The notes under the pieces are model-generated. The model worked only from the letters and a program-made list of their open reading frames with translations. It was not told where the DNA came from and searched no databases. Positions 37,028 to 49,469 of a DNA stretch of 64,000 bases are shown one piece after another. Each line of letters starts with the position of its first letter. Position 1 is the first letter of the stretch. This DNA is from Heligmosomoides polygyrus polygyrus (lineage: Eukaryota; Nematoda; Chromadorea; Rhabditida; Heligmosomidae), in NCBI GenBank assembly GCA_947396885.1, contig OX377206.1, positions 46,297,631-46,361,630 on the forward strand, written 5' to 3'. A program made the position numbers and the translations under genes.

Positions 37028-38558
37028 ACGCACGTTGAACGACGTCCAGTGTTCGCCTTTTGAATCTCTACCCACGTTGGGCGACGTCTGCGGCATTTCT
37101 TCTGAACCGTGACATACGTTGAACGACGTCTAGCTCCCCCTCCTAATTATTACATAAGTTGGACGACGTCTAGGGCACGCCTTCTGAATCCCTATGCACC
37201 TTGGACGACGTCTAGAGCACGCATTCAAAATCCCCGACTCACGAAGGACGACGTCTAGGGTAGCCTTCTGAATGCTGACGCACGTTGAACGACGTCCAGT
37301 GTTCGCCTTTTGAATCTCTACCCACGTTGGGCGACGTCTGCGGCATTTCTTCTGAACCGTGACATACGTTGAACGACGTCTAGCCCCCTCCCCCCACCTA
37401 ATCATTACGTAGGTGGGACGACGTCCAGGGTACGTCTTCTGAATCCCTATGCACTTTGGACGACGTCTAGGGCACGCCTTCTGAATGCTGACGCACGTTG
37501 AGCGACATCCAGTGTTCGCCTTTTGAATCTCTACCCACGTTGGGCGACGTCTGCGGCATTTCTTCTGAACCGTGACATACGTTGAACGACGTCTAGCCCC
37601 CCCCCCCCCCACATAATCATTACGTAGGTGGGACGACGTCCAGGGCACGCATTCAAAATGCTGACTCACGAAGGACGACGTCTAGGGCACGCCTTCTGAA
37701 TGCTGACGCACGTTGAACGACGTGCAGTGTTCGCCTTTTTAATCTCTACCCACGTTGGGCGACGTCTGCGGCACTTCTTCTGAACCGTGACGTACATTGA
37801 ACGACGTCTAGCCCCCCCCCCCACCTAATCATTACGTAGGTGGGACGACGTCTAGGGCACGCCTTCTGAATCCCTATGCACCTTGGACGACGTCTAGGGC
37901 ACGCCTTCTGAATGCTGACGCACGTTGAACGACGTCCAGTGTTCGCCTTTTGAATCTCTACCCACGTTGGGCGACGTCTGCGGCATTTCTTCTGAACCGT
38001 GACATACGTTGAACGACGTCTAGCCCCCCCCCCCCCACCTAATCATTACGTAGGTGGGACGACGTCTAGGGTACGCCTTCTGAATCCCAATGCACCTTGG
38101 ACGACGTCTAGGGCACGCCTTCTAAATGCTGACGCACGTTGAACGACGTCCAGTGTTCGCCTTTTGAATCTCTACCCACGTTGGGCGACGTCTGCGGCAT
38201 TTCTTCTGAACCGTGACATACGTTGAACGACGTCTAGCCCCCCCCCCCCCACCTAATCATTACGTAGGTGGGACGACGTCTAGGGTACGCCTTCTGAATC
38301 CCAATGCACCTTGGACGACGTCTAGGGCACGCCTTCTAAATGCTGACGCACGTTGAACGACGTCCAGTGTTCGCCTTTTGAATCTCTACCCACGTTGGGC
38401 GACGTCTGCGGCATTTCTTCTGAACCGTGACATACGTTGAACGACGTCTAGCCCCCTCCCCCCACCTAATCATTACGTAGGTGGGACGACGTCCAGGGTA
38501 CGTCTTCTGAATCCCTATGCACCTTGGACGACGTCTAGGGCACGCCTTCTGAATGCTG
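37028..38558. repeat. Class E mosaic, hairpin rich
   Basis: Contains inverted repeats at 37393, 37608, 37820, 38034, 38248 and 38461. M1 variants include TTGAGCGACATCC near 37499 and CGTGCAGTGTTC at 37721, the latter destroying the palindromic core. GAATCCCAATGCACC occurs twice (near 38090 and 38300) in adjacent modules about 215 bp apart. Confidence 0.85.
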
Positions 38559-39094
38559 ACGCACGTTGAACGACGTCCAGGGTTCGCCTTTTGAATGCTG
38601 ACGCACGTTGAACGACGTCCAGTGTTCGCCTTTTGAATCTCTACCCACGTTGGGCGACGTCTGCGGCACTTCTTCTGAACCCTGACGTACGTTGAACGAC
38701 GTCTAGCCCCCCCCTAATCATTACATAATTTGGACGGCGTCTGGGGCACGCTTTCTGAATGCTGACGCACGTTGAACGACGTCCAGTGTTCGCCTTTTGA
38801 ATCTCCACCCACGTTGGGCGACATCTGCGGCACTTCTTCTGAACCCTGACGTACGTTGAACGACGTCTAGCTCCCCCCCCCCTAATCATGACGTAAGTTG
38901 GACGACGTCTAGGGCACGCCTTCTGAACGCTGACGCACATTGAAAGACGTCCAGTGTTCGCCTTTTGAATCTCTACCCACGTTGGGCGACGTCTGCGGCA
39001 CTTCTTCTGAACCTGAGGTAGTTGAACGACGTCTAGCTCCCCCCTAATCATTACGTAAGTTGGACGACGTCTAGGGCACGCCTTTTGAATGCTG
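38559..39094. repeat. Displaced third copy of the first part of the 1.66-kb repeat
   Basis: Corresponds to 6994-7532 and 8659-9195. It has the same private variants: GACGGCGTCTGGGG near 38734, GCGACATCTGCGG near 38818 and GAACGCTGACGCACATTGAA near 38926. It differs by TCTCCACCC near 38804 and by shorter C tracts. Confidence 0.88.
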
Positions 39095-39803
39095 ACGCAC
39101 GTTGAACGACGTCCAGTGTTCGCCTTTTGAATCTCTACCCACGTTGGGCGACGTCTGCGGCATTTCTTCTGAACCGTGACATACGTTGAACGACGTCTAG
39201 CTCCCCCTCCTAATTATTACATAAGTTGGACGACGTCTAGGGCACGCCTTCTGAATCCCTATGCACCTTGGACGACGTCTAGGGCACGCATTCAAAATCC
39301 CCGACTCACGAAGGACGACGTCTAGGGCACGCCTTCTGAATGCTGACGCACGTTGAACGACGTCCAGTGTTCGCCTTTTGAATCTCTACCCACGTTGGGC
39401 GACGTCTGCGGCATTTCTTCTGAACCGTGACATACGTTGAACGACGTCTAGCCCCCCCCACCTAATCATTACGTAGGTGGGACGACGTCCAGGGTACGTC
39501 TTCTGAATGCTGACGCACGTTGAACGACGTCCAGGGTTCGCCTTTTGAATGCTGACGCACGTTGAACGACGTCCAGTGTTCGCCTTTTGAATCTCTGCCC
39601 ACGTTGGGCGACGTCTGCGGCATTTCTTCTGAATCTGAGGTAGTTGAACGACGTCTAGCCCCCCCCCCCTAGTCATTTCATAATTTGGACGACGTCTAGG
39701 GCACGCCTTCTGAATCCCTATGCACCTTGGACGACGTCTAGGGCACGCATTCAAAATCCCCGACTCACGAAGGACGACGTCTAGGGTAGCCTTCTGAATG
39801 CTC
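39095..39803. repeat. Class C module: 250-bp unit, hairpin module and 870-type unit
   Basis: One six-monomer unit with TAATTATTACAT is followed by a hairpin module (39457), the extra CCAGGGTTCG monomer and the TAGTCATTTCATAATTTGG six-monomer module, ending in the GCTC form of M6. Confidence 0.82.
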
Positions 39804-42800
39804 ACGCACGTTGAACGACGTCCAGTGTTCGCCTTTTGAATCTCTACCCACGTTGGGCGACGTCTGCGGCACTTCTTCTGAATCTGAGGTAGTTGAACGA
39901 CGTCTAGCCCCCCCCTAGTCATTACATAATTTGGACGACGTCTGGGGCACGCCTTCTGAATGCTGACGCACGTTGAACGACGTCCAGTGTTCGCCTTTTG
40001 AATCTCTACCCACGTTGGGCGACGTCTGCGGCACTTCTTCTGAACCCTGACGTACGTTGAACGACGTCTTGCTCCCCCCCAATCATTATGTAAGTTGGAC
40101 GACGTCTAGGGTACGCCTTCTAAATCCCTATGCACCTTGGACGACGTCTAGGGTACGCCTTCTGAATCCCTATGCACCTTGGACGACGTCTAGGGCACGC
40201 ATTCAAAATCCCCGACTCACGAAGGACGACGTCTAGGGTAGCCTTCTGAATGCTGACGCACGTTGAACGACGTCCAGTGTTCGCCTTTTGAATCTCTACC
40301 CACGTTGGGCGACGTCTGCGGCATTTCTTCTGAACCCTGACGTACGTTGAACGACGTCTAGCCCCCCCCCCACCTAATCATTACGTAGGTGGGACGACGT
40401 CTAGGGTACGCCTTCTGAATCCCTATGCACCTTGGACGACGTCTAGGGCACGCCTTCTGAATCCCTATGCACCTTGGACGACGTCTAGGGCACGCATTCA
40501 AAATCCCCGACTCACGAAGGACGACGTCTAGGGTAGCCTTCTGAATGCTGACGCACGTTGAACGACGTCCAATGTTCGCCTTTTGAATCTCTACCCGCGT
40601 TGGGCGAAGTCTGCGGCACTTCTTCTGAACCCTGACGTACGTTGAACGACGTCTGCCCCCCCCCCCTAATCATTACGTAAGTTGGGCGACGTCTAGGGCA
40701 CGCCTTCTGAATGCTGACGCACGTTGAACGACGTCCAGTGTTTGCCTTTTGAATCTCTACCCACGTTGGGCGACGTCTGCGGCATTTCTTCTGAACCCTG
40801 ACGTACGTTGAACGACGTTTAGCGCCCCCCCCCCCACCTAATCATTACGTAGGTGGGACGACGTCTAGGGTACGCCTTCTAAATCCCTATGCACCTTGGA
40901 CGACGTCTAGGGCACGCATTCAAAATCTCCGACTCACGAAGGTCGACGTCTAGGGTAGCCTTCTGAATGCTGACGCACGTTGAACGACGTCCAGTGTTCG
41001 CCTTTTGAATCTCTACCCACGCTGGGCGACGTCTGCGGCACTTCTTCTGAACCCTGATGTACGTTGAACGACGTCTAGCTCCCCCTCCTAATTATTACAT
41101 AAGCTGGACGACATCTAGGGCACGCCTTCTGAATGCTGACGCACGTTGAACGACGTCCAGTGTTCGCCTTTTGAATCTCTACCCACGTTGGGCGACGTCT
41201 GCGGCACTTCTTCTGAACCTGAGGTAGTTGAACGACGTCTAGCCCCCCCCTAATCATTACGTAAGTTGGACGACGTCTAGGGCACGCCTTCTGAATCCCT
41301 ATGCACCTTGGACGACGTCTAGGGCACGCATTCAAAATCTCCGACTCACGAAGGACGACGTCTGCGGCACTTCTTCTGAACCCTGACGTACGTTGAACGA
41401 CGTCTAGCTCCCCCCCCCCCTAATCATTACGTAAGTTGGACGACGTCTAGGGCACGCCTTCTGAATCCCTATGCACCTTGGACGACGTCTAGGGCACGCA
41501 TTAAAAATCCCCGACTCACGAAGGACGACGTCTAGGGTAGCCTTCTGAATGCTGACGCACGTTGAACGACGTCCAGTGTTCGCCTTTTGAATCTCTACCC
41601 ACGTTGGGCGACGTCTGCGGCACTTCTTCTGAACCTGAGGTAGTTGAACGACGTCTAGCCCCCCCCCCTAATCATTACGTAAGTTGGACGACGTCTAGGG
41701 CACGCCTTCTGAATCCCTATGCACCTTGGACGACGTCTAGGGCACGCATTCAAAATCTCCGACTCACGAAGGACGACGTCTGCGGCACTTCTTCTGAACC
41801 CTGACGTACGTTGAACGACGTCTAGCTCCCCCCCCCCCTAATCATGACGTAAGTTGGACGACGTCTAGGGCACGCCTTCTGAATGCTGACGCACGTTGAA
41901 CGACGTCCAGTGTTCGCCTTTTGAATCTCTACCCACGTTGGGCGACGTCTGCGGCATTTCTTCTGAACCGTGACATACGTTGAACGACGTCTAGCTCCCC
42001 CTCCTAATTATTACATAAGTTGGACGACGTCTAGGGCACGCCTTCTGAATCCCTATGCACCTTGGACGACGTCTAGAGCACGCATTCAAAATCCCCGACT
42101 CACGAAGGACGACGTCTAGGGTAGCCTTCTGAATGCTGACGCACGTTGAACGACGTCCAATGTTCGCCTTTTGAATCTCTACCCGCGTTGGGCGAAGTCT
42201 ACGGCACTTCTTCTGAACCCTGACGTACGTTGAACGACGTCTGCCCCCCCCCCTAATCATTACGTAAGTTGGGCGACGTCTAGGGCACGCCTTCTGAATG
42301 CTGACGCACGTTGAACGACGTCCAGTGTTTGCCTTTTGAATCTCTACCCACGTTGGGCGACGTCTGCGGCATTTCTTCTGAACCCTGACGTACGTTGAAC
42401 GACGTTTAGCGCCCCCCCCCCCCACCTAATCATTACGTAGGTGGGACGACGTCTAGGGTACGCCTTCTAAATCCCTATGCACCTTGGACGACGTCTAGGG
42501 CACGCATTCAAAATCTCCGACTCACGAAGGTCGACGTCTAGGGTAGCCTTCTGAATGCTGACGCACGTTGAACGACGTCCAGTGTTCGCCTTTTGAATCT
42601 CTACCCACGCTGGGCGACGTCTGCGGCACTTCTTCTGAACCCTGATGTACGTTGAACGACGTCTAGCTCCCCCTCCTAATTATTACATAAGCTGGACGAC
42701 ATCTAGGGCACGCCTTCTGAATGCTGACGCACGTTGAACGACGTCCAGTGTTCGCCTTTTGAATCTCTACCCACGTTGGGCGACGTCTGCGGCACTTCTT

Positions 42801-43480
42801 CTGAACCTGAGGTAGTTGAACGACGTCTAGCCCCCCCCCCTAATCATTACGTAAGTTGGACGACGTCTAGGGCACGCCTTCTGAATCCCTATGCACCTTG
42901 GACGACGTCTAGGGCACGCATTCAAAATCTCCGACTCACGAAGGACGACGTCTGCGGCACTTCTTCTGAACCCTGACGTACGTTGAACGACGTCTAGCTC
43001 CCCCCCCCCCTAATCATTACGTAAGTTGGACGACGTCTAGGGCACGCCTTCTGAATCCCTATGCACCTTGGACGACGTCTAGGGCACGCATTAAAAATCC
43101 CCGACTCACGAAGGACGACGTCTAGGGTAGCCTTCTGAATGCTGACGCACGTTGAACGACGTCCAGTGTTCGCCTTTTGAATCTCTACCCACGTTGGGCG
43201 ACGTCTGCGGCACTTCTTCTGAACCTGAGGTAGTTGAACGACGTCTAGCCCCCCCCCCCCTAATCATTACGTAAGTTGGACGACGTCTAGGGCACGCCTT
43301 CTGAATCCCTATGCACCTTGGACGACGTCTAGGGCACGCATTCAAAATCTCCGACTCACGAAGGACGACGTCTGCGGCACTTCTTCTGAACCCTGACGTA
43401 CGTTGAACGACGTCTAGCTCCCCCCCCCCCTAATCATGACGTAAGTTGGACGACGTCTAGGGCACGCCTTCTGAATGCTG
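39804..43480. repeat. Class D mosaic with a 1.59-kb tandem duplication
   Basis: CAATGTTCG appears at about 40570 and 42158 (1588 bp) and GTTTAGCG at 40817 and 42404 (1587 bp). AAGCTGGACGACATC is at about 41102 and 42690. ATTAAAAATCC, a private M5 change, occurs near 41501 and 43091. A third relative of this unit lies at 49.9-51.5 kb. Confidence 0.87.
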
Positions 43481-45385
43481 ACGCACGTTGAACGACGTCC
43501 AGTGTTCGCCTTTTGAATCTCTACCCACGTTGGGCGACGTCTGCGGCATTTCTTCTGAACCGTGACATACGTTGAACGACGTCTAGCTCCCCCTCCTAAT
43601 TATTACATAAGTTGGACGACGTCTAGGGCACGCCTTCTGAATCCCTATGCACCTTGGACGACGTCTAGAGCACGCATTCAAAATCCCCGACTCACGAAGG
43701 ACGACGTCTAGGGTAGCCTTCTGAATGCTGACGCACGTTGAACGACGTCCAGTGTTCGCCTTTTGAATCTCTACCCACGTTGGGCGACGTCTGCGGCATT
43801 TCTTCTGAACCGTGACATACGTTGAACGACGTCTAGCCCCCTCCCCCCACCTAATCATTACGTAGGTGGGACGACGTCCAGGGTACGTCTTCTGAATCCC
43901 TATGCACTTTGGACGACGTCTAGGGCACGCCTTCTGAATGCTGACGCACGTTGAGCGACATCCAGTGTTCGCCTTTTGAATCTCTACCCACGTTGGGCGA
44001 CGTCTGCGGCATTTCTTCTGAACCGTGACATACGTTGAACGACGTCTAGCCCCCCCCCCCACATAATCATTACGTAGGTGGGACGACGTCCAGGGCACGC
44101 ATTCAAAATGCTGACTCACGAAGGACGACGTCTAGGGCACGCCTTCTGAATGCTGACGCACGTTGAACGACGTGCAGTGTTCGCCTTTTTAATCTCTACC
44201 CACGTTGGGCGACGTCTGCGGCACTTCTTCTGAACCGTGACGTACATTGAACGACGTCTAGCCCCCCCCCCCCACCTAATCATTACGTAGGTGGGACGAC
44301 GTCTAGGGCACGCCTTCTGAATCCCTATGCACCTTGGACGACGTCTAGGGCACGCCTTCTGAATGCTGACGCACGTTGAACGACGTCCAGTGTTCGCCTT
44401 TTGAATCTCTACCCACGTTGGGCGACGTCTGCGGCATTTCTTCTGAACCGTGACATACGTTGAACGACGTCTAGCCCCCCCCCCACCTAATAATTACGTA
44501 GGTGGGACGACGTCTAGGGTACGCCTTCTGAATCCCAATGCACCTTGGACGACGTCTAGGGCACGCCTTCTAAATGCTGACGCACGTTGAACGACGTCCA
44601 GTGTTCGCCTTTTGAATCTCTACCCACGTTGGGCGACGTCTGCGGCATTTCTTCTGAACCGTGACATACGTTGAACGACGTCTAGCCCCCTCCCCCCACC
44701 TAATCATTACGTAGGTGGGACGACGTCCAGGGTACGTCTTCTGAATCCCTATGCACTTTGGACGACGTCTAGGGCACGCCTTCTGAATGCTGACGCACGT
44801 TGAGCGACATCCAGTGTTCGCCTTTTGAATCTCTACCCACGTTGGGCGACGTCTGCGGCATTTCTTCTGAACCGTGACATACGTTGAACGACGTCTAGCC
44901 CCCCCCCCACATAATCATTACGTAGGTGGGACGACGTCCAGGGCACGCATTCAAAATGCTGACTCACGAAGGACGACGTCTAGGGCACGCCTTCTGAATG
45001 CTGACGCACGTTGAACGACGTGCAGTGTTCGCCTTTTTAATCTCTACCCACGTTGGGCGACGTCTGCGGCACTTCTTCTGAACCGTGACGTACATTGAAC
45101 GACGTCTAGCCCCCCCCCCCACCTAATCATTACGTAGGTGGGACGACGTCTAGGGCACGCCTTCTGAATCCCTATGCACCTTGGACGACGTCTAGGGCAC
45201 GCCTTCTGAATGCTGACGCACGTTGAACGACGTCCAGTGTTCGCCTTTTGAATCTCTACCCACGTTGGGCGACGTCTGCGGCATTTCTTCTGAACCGTGA
45301 CATACGTTGAACGACGTCTAGCCCCCTCCCCCCACCTAATCATTACGTAGGTGGGACGACGTCCAGGGTACGTCTTCTGAATCCC
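43481..45385. repeat. Class E mosaic with an 849-bp tandem duplication
   Basis: TTGAGCGACATCC is at 43951 and 44800, and CGTGCAGTG at 44171 and 45019, giving a spacing of 848-849 bp. Inverted repeats occur at 43846, 44058, 44271, 44482, 44695, 44906, 45118 and 45331, roughly every 212 bp. This is the densest cluster in the window. Confidence 0.88.
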
Positions 45386-46055
45386 TATGCACCTTGGACG
45401 ACGTCTAGGGCACGCATTAAAAATCCCCGACTCACGAAGGACGACGTCTAGGGTAGCCTTCTGAATGCTGACGCACGTTGAACGACGTCCAGTGTTCGCC
45501 TTTTGAATCTCTACCCACGTTGGGCGACGTCTGCGGCACTTCTTCTGAACCTGAGGTAGTTGAACGACGTCTAGCCCCCCCCCCCCCTAATCATTACGTA
45601 AGTTGGACGACGTCTAGGGCACGCCTTCTGAATCCCTATGCACCTTGGACGACGTCTAGGGCACGCATTAAAAATCCCCGACTCACGAAGGACGACGTCT
45701 AGGGTAGCCTTCTGAATGCTGACGCACGTTGAACGACGTCCAGTGTTCGCCTTTTGAATCTCTACCCACGTTGGGCGACGTCTGCGGCACTTCTTCTGAA
45801 CCTGAGGTAGTTGAACGACGTCTAGCCCCCCCCCCCTAATCATTACGTAAGTTGGACGACGTCTAGGGCACGCCTTCTGAATCCCTATGCACCTTGGACG
45901 ACGTCTAGGGCACGCATTCAAAATCTCCGACTCACGAAGGACGACGTCTGCGGCACTTCTTCTGAACCCTGACGTACGTTGAACGACGTCTAGCTCCCCC
46001 CCCCCTAATCATGACGTAAGTTGGACGACGTCTAGGGCACGCCTTCTGAATGCTG
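45386..46055. repeat. Class D segment between two class E blocks
   Basis: Two class D modules, each carrying the private ATTAAAAATCC change near its start (45418 and 45668). They are joined to the GTAATCATGACG-like short module also seen before the class E blocks at 37.0 and 43.5 kb. Confidence 0.82.
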
Positions 46056-46943
46056 ACGCACGTTGAACGACGTCCAGTGTTCGCCTTTTGAATCTCTACC
46101 CACGTTGGGCGACGTCTGCGGCATTTCTTCTGAACCGTGACATACGTTGAACGACGTCTAGCTCCCCCTCCTAATTATTACATAAGTTGGACGACGTCTA
46201 GGGCACGCCTTCTGAATCCCTATGCACCTTGGACGACGTCTAGAGCACGCATTCAAAATCCCCGACTCACGAAGGACGACGTCTAGGGTAGCCTTCTGAA
46301 TGCTGACGCACGTTGAACGACGTCCAGTGTTCGCCTTTTGAATCTCTACCCACGTTGGGCGACGTCTGCGGCATTTCTTCTGAACCGTGACATACGTTGA
46401 ACGACGTCTAGCCCCCTCCCCCCACCTAATCATTACGTAGGTGGGACGACGTCCAGGGTACGTCTTCTGAATCCCTATGCACTTTGGACGACGTCTAGGG
46501 CACGCCTTCTGAATGCTGACGCACGTTGAGCGACATCCAGTGTTCGCCTTTTGAATCTCTACCCACGTTGGGCGACGTCTGCGGCATTTCTTCTGAACCG
46601 TGACATACGTTGAACGACGTCTAGCCCCCCCCCACATAATCATTACGTAGGTGGGACGACGTCCAGGGCACGCATTCAAAATGCTGACTCACGAAGGACG
46701 ACGTCTAGGGCACGCCTTCTGAATGCTGACGCACGTTGAACGACGTGCAGTGTTCGCCTTTTTAATCTCTACCCACGTTGGGCGACGTCTGCGGCACTTC
46801 TTCTGAACCGTGACGTACATTGAACGACGTCTAGCCCCCCCCCCCCCCACCTAATCATTACGTAGGTGGGACGACGTCTAGGGCACGCCTTCTGAATCCC
46901 TATGCACCTTGGACGACGTCTAGGGCACGCCTTCTGAATGCTG
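46056..46943. repeat. Class E mosaic, third large copy
   Basis: Repeats the module order of 43481-44360: a CTAGAG six-monomer unit, a hairpin at 46421, TTGAGCGACATCC near 46527, the CCCACATA hairpin at 46631, CGTGCAGTG at 46744 and a hairpin at 46846 preceded by a 14-C run. Confidence 0.85.
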
Positions 46944-49469
46944 ACGCACGTTGAACGACGTCCAGTGTTCGCCTTTTGAATCTCTACCCACGTTGGGCGA
47001 CGTCTGCGGCATTTCTTCTGAACCGTGACATACGTTGAACGACGTCTAGCTCCCCCTCCTAATTATTACATAAGTTGGACGACGTCTAGGGCACGCCTTC
47101 TGAATCCCTATGCACCTTGGACGACGTCTAGGGCACGCATTCAAAATCCCCGACTCACGAAGGACGACGTCTAGGGCACGCCTTCTGAATGCTGACGCAC
47201 GTTGAACGACGTCCAGTGTTCGCCTTTTGAATCTCTACCCACGTTGGGCGACGTCTGCGGCATTTCTTCTGAACCGTGACATACGTTGAACGACGTCTAG
47301 CCCCCTCACCTAATCATTACGTAGGTGGGACGACGTCCAGGGTACGTCTTCTGAATGCTGACGCACGTTGAACGACGTCCAGGGTTCGCCTTTTGAATGC
47401 TGACGCACGTTGAACGACGTCCAGTGTTCGCCTTTTGAATCTCTGCCCACGTTGGGCGACGTCTGCGGCATTTCTTCTGAATCTGAGGTAGTTGAACGAC
47501 GTCTAGCCCCCCCCTAGTCATTTCATAATTTGGACGACGTCTAGGGCACGCCTTCTGAATCCCTATGCACCTTGGACGACGTCTAGGGCACGCATTCAAA
47601 ATCCCCGACTCACGAAGGACGACGTCTAGGGTAGCCTTCTGAATGCTCACGCACGTTGAACGACGTCCAGTGTTCGCCTTTTGAATCTCTACCCACGCTG
47701 GGCGACGTCTGCGGCATTTCTTCTGAACCGTGACATACGTTGAACGACGTCTAGCTCCCCCTCCTAATTATTGCATAAGTTGGACGACGTCTAGGGCACG
47801 CCTTCTGAATCCCTATGCACCTTGGACGACGTCTAGGGCACGCATTCAAAATCCCCGACTCACGAAGGACGACGTCTAGGGTAGCCTTCTAAATGCTGAC
47901 GCACGTTGAACGACGTCCAGTGTTCGCCTTTTGAATCTCTACCCACGCTGGGCGACGTCTGCGGCACTTCTTCTGAACCCTGACGTACGTTGAACGACGT
48001 CTAGCTCCCCCCTAATCATTACGTAAGTTGGACGACGTCTAGGGCACGCCTTCTGAATGCTGACGCACGTTGAACGACGTCCAGGGTTCGCCTTTTGAAT
48101 CTCTACCCACGTTGGGCGACGTCTGCGGCATTTCTTCTGAACCGTGACATACGTTGAACGACGTCTAGCTCCCCCTCCTAATTATTACATAAGTTGGACG
48201 ACGTCTAGGGCACGCCTTCTGAATCCCTATGCACCTTGGACGACGTCTAGGGCACGCATTCAAAATCCCCGACTCACGAAGGACGACGTCTAGGGCACGC
48301 CTTCTGAATGCTGACGCACGTTGAACGACGTCCAGTGTTCGCCTTTTGAATCTCTACCCACGTTGGGCGACGTCTGCGGCATTTCTTCTGAACCGTGACA
48401 TACGTTGAACGACGTCTAGCCCCCTCACCTAATCATTACGTAGGTGGGACGACGTCCAGGGTACGTCTTCTGAATGCTGACGCACGTTGAACGACGTCCA
48501 GGGTTCGCCTTTTGAATGCTGACGCACGTTGAACGACGTCCAGTGTTCGCCTTTTGAATCTCTGCCCACGTTGGGCGACGTCTGCGGCATTTCTTCTGAA
48601 TCTGAGGTAGTTGAACGACGTCTAGCCCCCCCCTAGTCATTTCATAATTTGGACGACGTCTAGGGCACGCCTTCTGAATCCCTATGCACCTTGGACGACG
48701 TCTAGGGCACGCATTCAAAATCCCCGACTCACGAAGGACGACGTCTAGGGTAGCCTTCTGAATGCTCACGCACGTTGAACGACGTCCAGTGTTCGCCTTT
48801 TGAATCTCTACCCACGCTGGGCGACGTCTGCGGCATTTCTTCTGAACCGTGACATACGTTGAACGACGTCTAGCTCCCCCTCCTAATTATTGCATAAGTT
48901 GGACGACGTCTAGGGCACGCCTTCTGAATCCCTATGCACCTTGGACGACGTCTAGGGCACGCATTCAAAATCCCCGACTCACGAAGGACGACGTCTAGGG
49001 TAGCCTTCTAAATGCTGACGCACGTTGAACGACGTCCAGTGTTCGCCTTTTGAATCTCTACCCACGCTGGGCGACGTCTGCGGCACTTCTTCTGAACCCT
49101 GACGTACGTTGAACGACGTCTAGCTCCCCCCTAATCATTACGTAAGTTGGACGACGTCTAGGGCACGCCTTCTGAATGCTGACGCACGTTGAACGACGTC
49201 CAGGGTTCGCCTTTTGAATGCTGACGCACGTTGAACGACGTCCAGTGTTCGCCTTTTGAATCTCTGCCCACGTTGGGCGACGTCTGCGGCATTTCTTCTG
49301 AATCTGAGGTAGTTGAACGACGTCTAGCCCCCCCCTAGTCATTTCATAATTTGGACGACGTCTAGGGCACGCCTTCTGAATCCCTATGCACCTTGGACGA
49401 CGTCTAGGGCACGCATTCAAAATCCCCGACTCACGAAGGACGACGTCTAGGGTAGCCTTCTGAATGCTC
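46944..49469. repeat. Class C mosaic with a 1119-bp tandem duplication
   Basis: CCCCCTCACCTAATC, a shortened-stem M3 variant, occurs near 47301 and 48420, 1119 bp apart, and the surrounding modules match. The second copy differs by CCAGGGTTCG preceding TCTACCC near 48082. A third CTCACC module lies near 51796. Confidence 0.86.
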
